In this document: in pieces, positions 50,641 through 61,647 of the stretch
How positions within the stretch are numbered: the stretch's first letter is position 1
How the letters are laid out: the number at the start of each line of letters is the position of its first letter
NCBI GenBank assembly: GCA_008508345.1
Contig: QNGE01000895.1
Location: 124,001-188,000, forward strand
DNA: 64,000 nt
From: Paragonimus westermani
Taxonomy: Eukaryota > Platyhelminthes > Trematoda > Plagiorchiida > Troglotrematidae
Reading direction: 5' to 3'
Translations under genes and position numbers: made by a program
Notes under the pieces: model-generated
What the model was told of the DNA's origin: nothing
Seen by the model: only the letters and a program-made list of their open reading frames with translations
Database searches by the model: none

Positions 50641-50901
50641 GATGACACAAGGACTTGTCAGCCCAAGAACACTGTGGTCGTCACTCTGGCCTCATACCCA
50701 GATGAATCCAGAAAAATATCGGTTCCGGCAACCGAGAAGGCTGACACTGTATATGAGTACTGGACAGCGGGCCCACCACTTATGTGCCAAAATAAACTGT
50801 ACTTGGAACATAATCATGGTGATAACACTCATGGTTGTTGTATTCATTTTGGAGGTACGACGAACAACATACTGCCAACTATTGCAGTATGGTTTCTTTA
50901 A
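50641..50901 (+). CDS. Candidate 3' exon with two competing frames
   Basis: From acceptor-like AAGTCAAG in phase 0 (as 48416-48511 requires) the frame reads DDTRTCQPKNTVVVTLASYP, KISVPATEKADTVYEYW and TAGPPL, then less convincing sequence to TAA at 50899-50901. One base over, TWNIIMVITLMVVVFIL (about 50801-50851) is a strong hydrophobic span, ending later in YGFFK and TAA at 50903. If the first frame continued into the second, the order would be ectodomain, membrane span, GFFK, as in integrin alpha chains. As the sequence stands a one-base shift separates them. Confidence 0.38.
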   Translation, partial: DDTRTCQPKNTVVVTLASYPDESRKISVPATEKADTVYEYWTAGPPLMCQNKLYLEHNHGDNTHGCCIHFGGTTNNILPTIAVWFL

Positions 50902-51454
50902 ATAAAGACCATCGGGAAACCTGATCGAAATGATTGACTGTGCATAGAAAGTAGTGAAAACATTTTGAGTAATTCAAGTTATTGTGATAGACAAACGCAT
51001 GTAGTTTACACGTAGATTTAAAATTTGTCGGATTAGACTGTCATGTGAATCGTAGCATGGGTATTGTGATAGATTTTCCAAAATGATCGATTGAAATGGA
51101 GGAAAAAACGGAAGAGAGTAAATATGGAACCAAAACTTGCTTTTCAACTGTAAACCGTCTGTTTTAGGTGATGCGTATCGATTTTGCTGATTGCTTCATT
51201 CGCTCAGTGTACATTAAAATCCCACGTCGAAGTAGTGATTTGTGCTTTCTACCAGTCGGATGTGTTCGTAATCCTTTGTTGGTTTTGACCAAAGTGATCT
51301 AATTCACACTCTCGAATATGATGTGATGACCGGTGTACAGTCTGCAGTTATGTTCAGCAGCATTTCATGAATTAAATTGATTGCAAATATAACTGTGAGA
51401 GTTTAATTGGCTATGTTGTCGCACTCACTCACATTTGCCTTGCTAGTCATGCAG

Positions 51455-51563
51455 GAGGTTCGGTTACGGTAATTCAACTACACGAAAGAAACCGCAGGCT
51501 ACTGATGAGTACCTATGTGCATTAAGATGTTTCTCAGAGCGGCCACCTGACAACTTTAGTAAG
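51455..51563 (+). CDS. Candidate exon, 36 codons
   Basis: Acceptor TAGTCATGCAG and donor AGTAAG/GTAATG bound one base plus 36 codons: RFGYGNSTTRKKPQATDEYL then CALRCFSERPPDNFSK. It ends in phase 0, as required by the terminal segment at 52838. Confidence 0.35.
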
Positions 51564-52837
51564 GTAATGTATAAACATACGTCATGCGCTCAAAATAATT
51601 AGTCACTGAAACATCTCACGATTTCCGCCGCGTGTTTAATGACCGAAGGTTATCTATAATGAGACATTTACTTGTAAACTTGCTTAATCAGAGGCACAGA
51701 TAAATAAGTAATCACACGTTGTAAAGTTCCAGGGAATGTGAAACACTCTGGCTAGATTTTTACCATCTTTGTCAACTTGTGCCGGGAAACACACTAACGT
51801 TATCTTTCAGAATAGTGCCGTATGGCGAAGTGACTGCAATAAGTTCACCTCTTCTCTTTCGTCGCACGTGGACTGCTACGAGTAGCCTACTATGAATGCT
51901 TAGTAATCACCTGAAATGTGTACATAAACTTCAACAATCACCCCCTGGGTTCTGAGTAACTTCCCGCCTGAATAACAGAAAATATTTCTTAGTTTTGTGA
52001 ACAGCAGTCACATGAAAAATGTTCAGTCAAGAAGAGAAAAACATTTTAACTTTCAGGAATCTGTATAAGGTAATTTGCAACCAATAGCGTTCTGCATGTG
52101 TAAACAATATATGACAATTTGAACCAAGTGAGGACAAATTATTGATCCTCCCCCCCCGAAAAGAGTTTGTTCTTGTAATGTAAACAACCTTAGTGGTACA
52201 GGTAACAATTCATTTTGCAAAGGTTTTCTGCCTGGACGGCGAATGGATGTAGCTAGAAGGTAATCGACTGCGAAAAGCGAGAAAAATGAACAGCTGAAAT
52301 GAGTATCCAGTATAACCGCTTAGTGTTTAGCAAGACAACTGTAAATGTGAAAATTGAGCAGTTGGGAATAGGTCCGGGAGAGTCTGGAGAAACAACTGGT
52401 GTAGTCAGTGTTACAATAAAACCTGGATTAATTTGAATATCTTCATTTGCTTTACACAGAATTAAACCTCAAATCTGTATTTAATACTCGATATCAGCCA
52501 AAGTTTCAGTCGTAATTTTTCAGAGCCTTGAATGCGCGCTCAAATCAGAATTAGAAAATGCCTTGTAGATTTGTTTGCGAATTTCCTGTCGTTTGGTGTC
52601 ACAATCTCTGGTATTACCCCAGACATTGTACAGTGTGTTTAACATATGTGTAATGAACCGACTATTTGTCGTGACCAGACATCTGTTGTGCCGTGCAAAC
52701 AGCTTTTAGTGCTAATGTCGTACCTTAAGCATGTTATTAAAATTTGCTTTATACAGTTACTTGGCAAAAATAAAACGAAACCCCTAAATTGATGCTCTAT
52801 AGTAACCATGGATCACTAATGTGCTTTTTTGCTTCAG

Positions 52838-53038
52838 CTAGAAAGGCCCAAAAGAGCCAAATCAGTTATCAAGAATAGATTAATGTTTGGCCTAATGCCT
52901 GTTGTTGGATATGACTCATGGGTTAATAAGTTCAACAGTAAGCTGGAAGCAGACCATCACTTTCAAGTCATGGGCGATGTAGACCTAGAAAGACTGCCAC
53001 TACGTTTATCACCTCAGAAGCAAACTGCAATAGCATAG
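52838..53038 (+). CDS. Candidate terminal exon
   Basis: A strong acceptor (GCTTTTTTGCTTCAG) precedes 66 codons and TAG: LERPKRAKSVIKNRLMFGLM, DSWVNKFNSKLEADHHFQ and VDLERLPLRLSPQKQTAIA. The sequence is basic then mixed, plausible as a cytoplasmic tail. No membrane span directly precedes it in phase. An AATAAA lies at 53523-53528, rather far for its polyadenylation signal. Product unknown. Confidence 0.43.
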   Translation, partial: LERPKRAKSVIKNRLMFGLMPVVGYDSWVNKFNSKLEADHHFQVMGDVDLERLPLRLSPQKQTAIA

Positions 53039-55902
53039 GAATCGCTGTGGTTTGTTCATTAATGCATCGGCTATTTTCTCGTTTTGTGGAGAGACGTCGC
53101 CTACTGATTACTCCTAAAAACCCTGCAGTTATTTTTCAAAACGAAGAGTATTTCTCCACATGCAACTGCACCTCCCGTGGACTGAAATGTAACTCTTAAG
53201 TGGGGGTACTTCTTGGCAGAGAAGATAGTGTGTCGTCTCCATACATATTGATTAGTGTGACAACTGCACAGTCAGTTGGAGAACAGCGCTTAAAAAAAGC
53301 AGACCGAGTTTGCGTTCACAATCACTGACCTGGTCTTAATGAGATTGCTTCCGCTAATACGAGCATTGCGAACACAGCCGAAAGGCACGCTACTGGACGA
53401 TTCAAACATGCTAAGGTGAACAACTCACACATTTGCTCTGATTCCGTGAAAAAGCAAGAAACTAATCTACGTTGTACCGTTTGGCACTTGTTGCTATGGG
53501 GCAAGTTGACCACACGCGAACTAATAAAAAGCTTCTGTGCGCAAATTTAGGCAGAAGCGAAATAGTGGTTTTCCGCACCTGAGACAGCTGGTTTTCTAAG
53601 TGTGATGGTCAACTGAAGAACTGTTCAATGTAGGTCTCAAATAGAGAATACCATTCACATGCGTTTCTGCTTTCCAGTGGGACGGCTTCCAAACCAATTC
53701 GATCGCATCTCATAATACATAATTCTGGATGCATATACTACAAGAAAGCATCAACGTCTTCTGCTTACGTCAGCAACAACGTCACAGGCCAATTAGAACA
53801 CAGTAAATGTGAAAACAGTAATCAGGGCACGTAGTAAAAACGGCCAACGGAGGTTGTCGATGGCGTGTTTTCCTTCGGTTACGCAATCAATGTTTTAATT
53901 CGTAGGCTTGATTAACCTTTCTTCTGATTCAACCTAGTCACTGACTTCGTATTTATGGTGTTGTAATTGGCCGGACTATCGAACACAGGAAACAAGTCTT
54001 GTTCGCCATTTTGTCGTTCGATTGACTTTAATGAGTGCGTTCAATCGGACCAAACAATCCCGGGAAACCCTGATTAATTTATCGGATTTCGGAGAGAAGT
54101 ATTCATGAATTAAAAGCGCTGTTGGGTAGGTGTTACATTACATTCCTTAGTAAGGTTCAGTTAGTTTTTCTGCCAGCTGAAGCAATATGTGAAAAGTACT
54201 CGGAAAAGGAGTTACTTAGTAAGGTGATTCACTTTTAAGCCATGGTGCACACATTCTACTTTGGGAGTGGAAAAAACTGTTGTGCCTTTTCTTCATTATT
54301 CGAGTTTTAAGGTGAGAGCCGACTGTAAAGTGTCAGGGCATCTGCTAGATTCTAACCAGCTACAGAAACAACACACCTGAATGCGGTAAGCACTCTACCA
54401 GCTGAGTTACGAAATCACGCGAAGGGCTCAGAAATTTCACAGTTGGGCTGTGTTACCCACCCGTCTCTTATGGAATCTACCAAGTGATCAACCAAATGCT
54501 ATAAAGTCAATTATTGCTTCGACTTGGACGGTGACGAAATATATGCATTGCACAGCAGAATAGCTTAATCTTGATTTGTTCACAAATTCCTCACGAAAAT
54601 AAAAAGTGATAGAAACACTAAAATGAGTATAATGTTCAAATGCTTTTTTGGGTTACTGTAAAATGCGCACAAAATTCAATCTGCTGCTGAAGACCGCTAG
54701 ATAAACCCGGGAGAATCTACAATCCCGTGGTTCACTTACTGAAACGTTAAGTTATTCATGTTGTAGATAAATCGTTCAAAATTACGCAAACAGATTGTTG
54801 CTTGGACAAATAAATGGTTTATGTTACCGAGGTGATATCACACTGGTTGACAACTCTAGGATAGTTAGTTCGCTAACCTGCGCACTGTGAGGAAAGTCAG
54901 CTGCAATGGTTAATATCGCACTGGTGTTCGGAGTTATAGTTAATATTCGTTCAAGCCAAATACGCGTGTCTCAAACTGATAGTGAAACAGAATGCATAAA
55001 CGTGAAATTTTTGTATATATAGTTTTGTCTTTATGATTATTTGGATGTTACTTGTTGTTTGTATGACACTTCAGCAGTGCCTAATAGTGAGTAGAAAAAG
55101 CAACGATCAACAAGGCTGTCTTATGAAGGCTTGACAAGTGTTCAAATCCCGACCGCTTCAGACAAGCTGAGTTAAGAGAAGTGAAACCGAAGCCTGTTGC
55201 GTTTGTCCAGAAAAGGCTGGTTGAAAAATCTTAGACTGCGGCGTTCACGCTTATCGTGCACTTTGTTCAGTTCATATCAGACAAAATCCTCTACTGTTTA
55301 CCTCAACAAAGTAATTGATTAGTTCATTCGAGATTTTCTATCGTACGATGCACTGCGCCCGTCATTGTGTGCAGTTTTTCATGCATGGTAGAAAGAGGTT
55401 TGTTTTCAAAGGTGAGATCCACGCAGTTTATCTAACAACATATATCCCGGCTTATATTAGGTGCATAGTGCAGTAGTGTCAGCCATGCACGATACGACGA
55501 TATTCTGTGACAACACTGAGGAATTCTCATATATCATGTCGGATTGTCATGTGCGTTGAACACAGCTTATCTGTCAGTGGGAAGGTTCGAAACAGAAATT
55601 TATTAACAAAAGCAAGCATCTTGTGTACAAATTCGGAAAGATCATCAAGTCGGATGAAATTTGCGATTGGAAAACTTTGATATGACTGTTTCCAGGCAGA
55701 AAGATAAATTGGGCTAGCTAGGGGGAGGGGCGTTGCGGTAACTCACAATGGATGGTAGGTGCTCATTTACATTTCAAAGGTGGTTACACAACATTCTCCT
55801 CGCACGGTTGTGCCTTGTGCCAGATTAACATGTTTGGTGAGAAAGGTGCCCGCGAAAACTCCCCGATACGGATTAATTGTATTCTTGCAAGTTAAAGTTT
55901 GA
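53039..55902. other. Intergenic, nothing coding
   Basis: Apart from the tRNA-like stretch at 54347-54409 no feature was seen. Open frames are short and random-looking. Confidence 0.4.
54347..54409 (-). other. tRNA-like sequence, probably a tRNA-derived remnant
   Basis: On the minus strand TAACTCAGCTGGTAGAGTGC (starting at 54409) matches the D-arm and A box of a tRNA with one deviation. GGTTAGAATCT (54357-54347) is a B box with two deviations from GGTTCGANNCC. Box spacing is about 52 bases, slightly long for a tRNA. The expected acceptor stem does not pair. A degenerate tRNA pseudogene or the head of a tRNA-derived SINE is likely. Confidence 0.35.
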
Positions 55903-56357
55903 CGAACAAGCTCGTTTTCAGTTATCCATCATCAGACTAAATACATCACATCCATATCATATGTAGACAGAATCCTCCACCTCACCGCTCTCGAGTGAAT
56001 GGTCTCAACTAAGTAGATTGGGCGAAACGCGTCGGCTACGTTGACAGCGTGAATTGAATATACCAAGTGTGATAGAGTGGCGCTGCTGACAGATTTCTTT
56101 ATTCCACCGTTGAGCCGAGCTGGGTGGTGTTTCCGGACCCTTTCCAATAAGCGTCTAGTAGTGCAGCCAACATAATTGGTTCCACAGGAACAAGAAAATG
56201 AGTACATGCAAAACGAGGTCCCAGAACTAAGCACTTCATTTTTAGGCATGGACACAAAACCGGATTGAACGTAAAGTGGGCACATAATTTGGGACGTAAA
56301 ATGTTATGCTAACTGCATTTATGAGCCCACACGTAGTAGCTTTGGCTCGAGTATTGA
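55903..56357 (-). mobile_element. Penelope-like element 3' end, inverted copy (PLE-C1)
   Basis: On the minus strand a 117-codon frame (56285-55932) encodes the GIY-YIG domain start: TSFCMYSFSCSCGTNYVGC, then TTRRLLERVRKHH, then YLVETIHSRAVRWRIL. Bases 55962-56357 are the reverse complement of 56802-57197 with no indel and only a few mismatches; bases 55903-55961 match 57411-57471. The 213 bp present between those blocks in the + copy (57198-57410) are missing here, removing the C-terminal LPWP end. Compared with the + copy, Thr replaces Pro after YVGC. No RT is attached to this copy. Confidence 0.85.
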
Positions 56358-56385
56358 CATAAACGTTTGTTTACTCTATAATAAC

Positions 56386-57475
56386 GTGGATCCAACTGAC
56401 ATCTTGGTTAAATTCAGTTCCGCACACCAAAATTTACCACTTTCGTTCGGGGCCGAAATGAATAGTCAATTAATCTTTTTGGGTGTACGTTTACGTCACC
56501 GCGCTGATGGGTCACTTCAGCGTGCGACACAAGGAAAGGATACTTGGAACGGTCAGTACATTTGCTTCAATATTTTCGTACCACTCGCTTCAAAAAGAAA
56601 CTTAATTTACTATTCGACGAGCATAGGCTCAATAATTTGCACAGAGGACACACTTACTGAAGAATTAGCATTGATACGCAAAATATTTATGTACGGTGGC
56701 TACTCGGAAAGGATCATACACAGGGTCATGCAACAGCGGAGTGAAAGAGACTAGCTGCACCTAGTAGAAAAGAAAGCTGCACATCGGATTACTAGTCAGG
56801 GGCAATACTCAAGCCAAAGCTACTACGTGTGGGCTCATAAATGCAGTTAGCATAACATTTTACGTCCCAAATTATGTGCCCACTTTACGTTCAATCCGGT
56901 TTTGTGTCCATGCCTAAAAATGAAGTGCTTAGTTCTGGGACCTCGTTTTGCATGTACTCATTTTCTTGTTCCTGTGGAACCAATTATGTTGGCTGCCCTA
57001 CTAGACGCTTATTGGAAAGGGTCCGGAAACACCACCCAGCTCGGCTCAACGGTGGAATAAAGAAATCTGTCAGCAGCGCCACTCTATCACACTTGGTATA
57101 TTCAATTCACGCTGTCAACGTAGCCGACGCGTTTCGCCCAATCTACTTAGTTGAGACCATTCACTCGAGAGCGGTGAGGTGGAGGATTTTGTCTACAACA
57201 GAAGCTATGGGGATTCGTATGTGTAACCCGCCCGTGTGCACTCAGGAACTTTATGTTCATGCTTTGGATCTGCCTTGGCCAACTCCCCACCCCGTTAGCC
57301 TGTCATGACCCATTGTTCAAGCGGGTACTTGATAGTAGTGTGACATTGAACTGATTGACCCTACTAACCGCCCGTTCCCCTTTTACTCCCCTAACGATTC
57401 TCCTGTAAAATATGTGATATGGATGTGATGTATTTAGTCTGATGATGGATAACAGAAAACGAGCTTGTTCGCTAC
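56386..57475 (+). mobile_element. Penelope-like element, RT end plus GIY-YIG (PLE-C2)
   Basis: The first frame (56386-56754) covers the end of the RT palm and the thumb: DILVKFSSAHQNL, FLGVRLRHRADGSLQ, TWNGQYICFNIFVPLASKRN and ICTEDTLTEEL, ending in IHRVMQQRSERD. About 120 bp with stops follow. Then a 144-codon frame (56874-57308) holds the endonuclease: CMY (26-28) and YVG (38-40) in the places of GIY and YIG, Arg 49 and His 53-54 in the first helix, Glu 94 in YLVETIHSR as the likely metal ligand, and a C-terminus ending LPWPTPHP. Similarity to the other arm continues to about 57471. The RT lacks its catalytic motifs, so the copy is 5' truncated; the endonuclease frame alone is intact. Confidence 0.85.
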
Positions 57476-60400
57476 ACATTATTTTTCATAACTACGCTTG
57501 TAATTTTCGCGAGCTAATTTTACTGTCTGTTGATTTCAATTTCTGCCCTGAATTCCCATCAATTTTGAGGGTTAACACTGAAGACGGCAAACGCAGAAAT
57601 GCTAAGTTTATCGTTCGAATTAGGGCATTTATTTGAGTGGCCTTGTTTGGCAGGCGCTTGTTCAACATCCCATTGTACACAAGCTGGTCGAAATAAAGAA
57701 AAGTTTCTGCAGCCACGCATGTGATGTACCGATCGTTTTAGAGTGTGACGAAGCAGGCAGTGTGGTGCGTAGTATACGGCGTATCAAGTCATACTGAGTT
57801 TGTTTCTCTGTTCTCAGCAGTCGATGTCGCTGAATTGTTGCAAAGGAAATGTTGTGTAACGGCAAGGATAAAAGATCTTGTGAAGTCAACTTAGGTGTAA
57901 TAGGCTAATTCACCCTTATGTAGCTGCAGCCAGGTAAATGCAGTTGACTGTTTTGTAAACTCGGTGGTTGAGGTTTCTTACTTTTGTATGATCCACGCGA
58001 AGCAAGTGATGCTAACCGGATTATTCGAGTTGATCATGAGCTCGTGTACCAGTCGATACAATAGCCATTTGCTCCAGTTTTGTAGTGTGACGGTTGTTGT
58101 TGCGTTTGCAACACTATGAGTAGGATTCCCTGCCTTTTGAAGGTATACGTGGGTATTAATAGTCACACCTCATCTGATTCAAGTTACTCATCTGTACTCA
58201 AAGCGTTGCATCCTTCACTTTAGAGGTATCTCCATGTTAACATCTGAAAGTAAAACAATTTCTGTTTTGCCTTATTTGAGGGCAATTATGACTACAAATA
58301 ACACTTTGTTTAACGAGCTAGTAACGGCTGGTAAACGGTTATCATATTTCAGTGAAATAAAATATGTACAATCCGCTGAATGATATTTATACTGTTTGTG
58401 GAATCTGACCACAATAACTGAACGTTACTTTGGTACTATTGACAATGAAAAGAACGGTATGGTGACAAGGGATTTCAACCCGTCATTATGAGACTCGGCG
58501 TACGTAAGTTTATAACTCGCGCGAACCAAATGCCGCGGGAAACTTGCACGTTTTCTCAGTGCACTGACTACCTTGTTTACGGTTTCTTTTTGCAAATTTC
58601 TGGATATCGAAGTGGCCGCATAATACCTAAGCAGTTATCGGTTTTATTACACTTGACGTGTCCCGCAGTGTCGTTATAAAATTTTACTTGGATTCTACCT
58701 TGCTTATCCTATATTTATTCTCTCCATTTTGCGCGCCACCACACCTTTGCTGCTAATCCCTAACCGTATGTTCTTATACATAGCTTCCACCTGATACCAA
58801 TTCAGCTATTTTTCCGACCATCCCGTTTGTTTTGAGCCCACCTTAAATGTCTCGTTTCGTTCTGACCGAATCAAACGGCATACGTCTGCCTACAAATATG
58901 AATCATCATGTGTCCTCTATTAGTAATTTATTGGTGATGCTTCGGTTTGTTTATGATGCCGGCATTTGCCCAATGAAACTCCACTGCAATTTCATCAGTC
59001 CGTCGATGTCTTTTTCTGCCCAGTTTTAAGTAGACCTTGAGTGGTAAGTTGGTTCGATCAGTAGATACAGTTTTGTTAGGATGATGGCGAATTAGTTAAA
59101 ACATTCTTTCGAAATTGTTTTTTTCTGTAACTTTCTGAGATCGGTGGTTGAAGAACACAAGCATGGAGGACTTCCTGGTAGCGAAATCGTTATCTGGGTT
59201 TTAGAGTGACTACTTCTGGAGGACAGCAAAAACAGCACCGTTATTACTACTTTCAGTAGACAAAATAGTTTCGGAAAAAGGGTTCTGATAGGAGTGGGTA
59301 TAAAGGTACTCGTTCAAGCGTTACTTGTCAAACTGGACAAACATGATCAGTTCACATGAGAGAACTCTTGCGTTTAACAGAACCTTGTCTGAAAAGTCCG
59401 AAGAAGTTCGAAGAACATAAGCACCGTACTTTAAAAAGCTACGCAAACACAATTTATGAAAATAACCAAACGACGGTAAAAAAAAAACGGCGAGCCGTTT
59501 CGGTTGTCATTACTTCCAACACGTTCACCAGTGCACAAAAAACACTTGTGCACAAAACATAAACAATCTGTATCAATGTTATTTCTTCTAGGGTATGTTT
59601 GAAGATGTCGCACGAATACCAGCGGACCCAGATGAAGTGATTTCAAAAGTTGGCGGCTATCAACAGACATTTGACACGTGCAACTGACAAAACAGCCTAA
59701 GGTTTTCTTTCATCACTCGTAACTATCCGACCACACCAACTAGCATGTTGGTTTTTAGTGTCAGTGTCACTTTTTATTCACAGCTTCCAATACCTTGTTG
59801 TGAAACAAACAAAATCATCTTAGAATTTTTTAGCGTACCATAGTCATAGTACTCTAGACACATGGTCCGTGAACTTAAGATGCGGCCACATGCATACATT
59901 TCAGGTCTGGTTAATTTCTAGCCCTTAACTCACACGATATACTACGGATAGTGTCACTTGCTGCATTGTCCTATCCGTAAGCATTGCCATTATGCGACTT
60001 ACTGAGTCTCATAATTAATTGCTTGTTTGAGCTCAATAGGTTGTTTATGCAACTGAGCCTCTCAGCTAACCTGTGAGTTGAACTTGTGTTTGTAACTTTG
60101 TGGTTAGCTGGCACACTTTGCTAATCGTTGTTTTACAGTGCATGTCAGAAAACCTGTACACATGTAAAAGATCTTTTTTTATAAACACTATGTCGGACGT
60201 TGTCGTTGTTTTTATGAGTGGGCGTGAAGCATATAACCACGCAAGTTTCAATTAATGAGCAAATAAGGGTAAAACGTATGATGCCATTCACACTCCCTTT
60301 TGCCATGCGAAGAGAGCCCATTATCACACCTATCAATGTTTCTACTTAGCTATTACAAATAGCACTTCGGTTGAGATGTCAAAAAATTTTGGACTTTTGG

Positions 60401-61647
60401 TATAGAATTACACAACACTAGCTGTTTTTGTTCAGTTAACAGGTTTTCCATGAGTGACAAATATACGTACATGGAAGCGTGTAGCAACATGTTGTTGGGG
60501 TTGATCGGTTAACTATTGAGACTCGGTGCCCAGTATGCTTGATAGCGGATTTTCTCAGATTGCATTTCTGATACTGCATGGTTTCTCCGAAGGGTAGTTG
60601 ATTCTCAGTCTAAATATCAAAAACAGCTTTTTTGTTCTGAAGAGAAGGCACTTTACCTGACTGGACCGCGCCTAATGGGCTTACAATGTAGTGGGTAAAA
60701 CAACTTTACTTTGTTAGAACTTCTCTCAAGAGCACAACAGACTTGTATCACTCGTAGGTTTCTCGCTGGAAGCTTCGCGAATTCAGTTTCAGCCACTTTA
60801 ACTACAGAATGCTCTAGGCACTCCATTTACCTCATCGATTAAATTACAGACGGGTACTGCTGGTATTTTGCAATGATTTACCATCGATCTAATTTTCTAT
60901 TCTACACGAACAGACAAAGATTGTTAATTTCCTAGTTCACATTTTGACCTACAAGGGTTAGTGTAGCAAAATGTTCACTCATTATCAGGTGATCATTAAC
61001 AGATGCTTCTCCATTGTGTTTGAATGGTTTGCTGCCGGACGTAGATGACAAGGTGGAAAAGAGCCATTAAAATACAGTAAAGCATTCATCAAACGACATA
61101 AGCAGGAAGACCGAAAAAAATGGTCAGCAACACTGTCGCATACGAAAGTTGTATTTCATTATCGTCAAAACAGTAGGGACAATCTGTACAATCAAGCAAT
61201 CCGGCAAATAACATATCGGAACTGTCCGCTCTGATTGAGACAAACCACTTGCCGCTGCCGCCTAGACAAAATTGTATTCCCGATGTTTCTAAAGTAATTT
61301 ATGGTTCTGTCTGGCGCCGAGGACAGAATTGAGTTCAGGCACAGAAGCCAAATGGTCTAAACTTTTTTTAAAGCAAATGGCTATTAGCCGGCTTGATCGA
61401 CCGAAACCATCCATATCGTTGTTGTTTTCTACCGATGGATTTTAAGCACATCCTTTTTTGAAACAATTGGTTCCCTTGAGCAGTTCGAACAAACCAGTTA
61501 GAACACGAAAACTGGTAGGTGCAGGCATTTCGTACTGACTCATCGGTACCAAATTTACAATAACATGAATGTTTTTTTATAGCAAACGACTATAGGGGTG
61601 GATAATCAATAAGCGGGTTAGGATAAGTCGTTATGTCCAGAGAAGTG
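57476..61647. other. Intergenic, nothing recognised
   Basis: No retroelement motif or exon pair. An A10 run lies near 59482. A lysine-rich 68-codon frame at 59356-59562 has no supporting splice sites. Confidence 0.4.

Larger units (their letters stand above)
34876..53038 (+). other. Putative large multi-exon gene (or decaying copy), product uncertain
   Basis: Many protein-like segments on +, listed separately, have canonical GT-AG edges. Neighbouring pairs agree in phase where it can be tested: 34876-35092 with 35197; 48047-48313 with 48416-48511 and 50641; 51455-51563 with 52838. Introns between these pairs are 104 and 102 bp, then about 2.1 and 1.3 kb. Cysteine pairs and Asn-X-Ser/Thr sites in the segments suggest an extracellular protein. 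I could not link all segments by phase, and a membrane span appears only out of frame near 50.8 kb, so some segments may be false or the gene may be decayed. The order and a few motifs would allow an integrin-alpha-like protein; I do not assert that. Confidence 0.4.

Noticed and set aside
34876..53038. Considered a CatSper auxiliary subunit because of scattered Cys, Trp and YxY motifs in the candidate exons.
   Set aside because: No conserved block could be aligned with confidence, and the segment order fits no CatSper subunit better than other ectodomain families.
55136..55150. B-box-like GTTCAAATCCC.
   Set aside because: No A box and no tRNA folding nearby.
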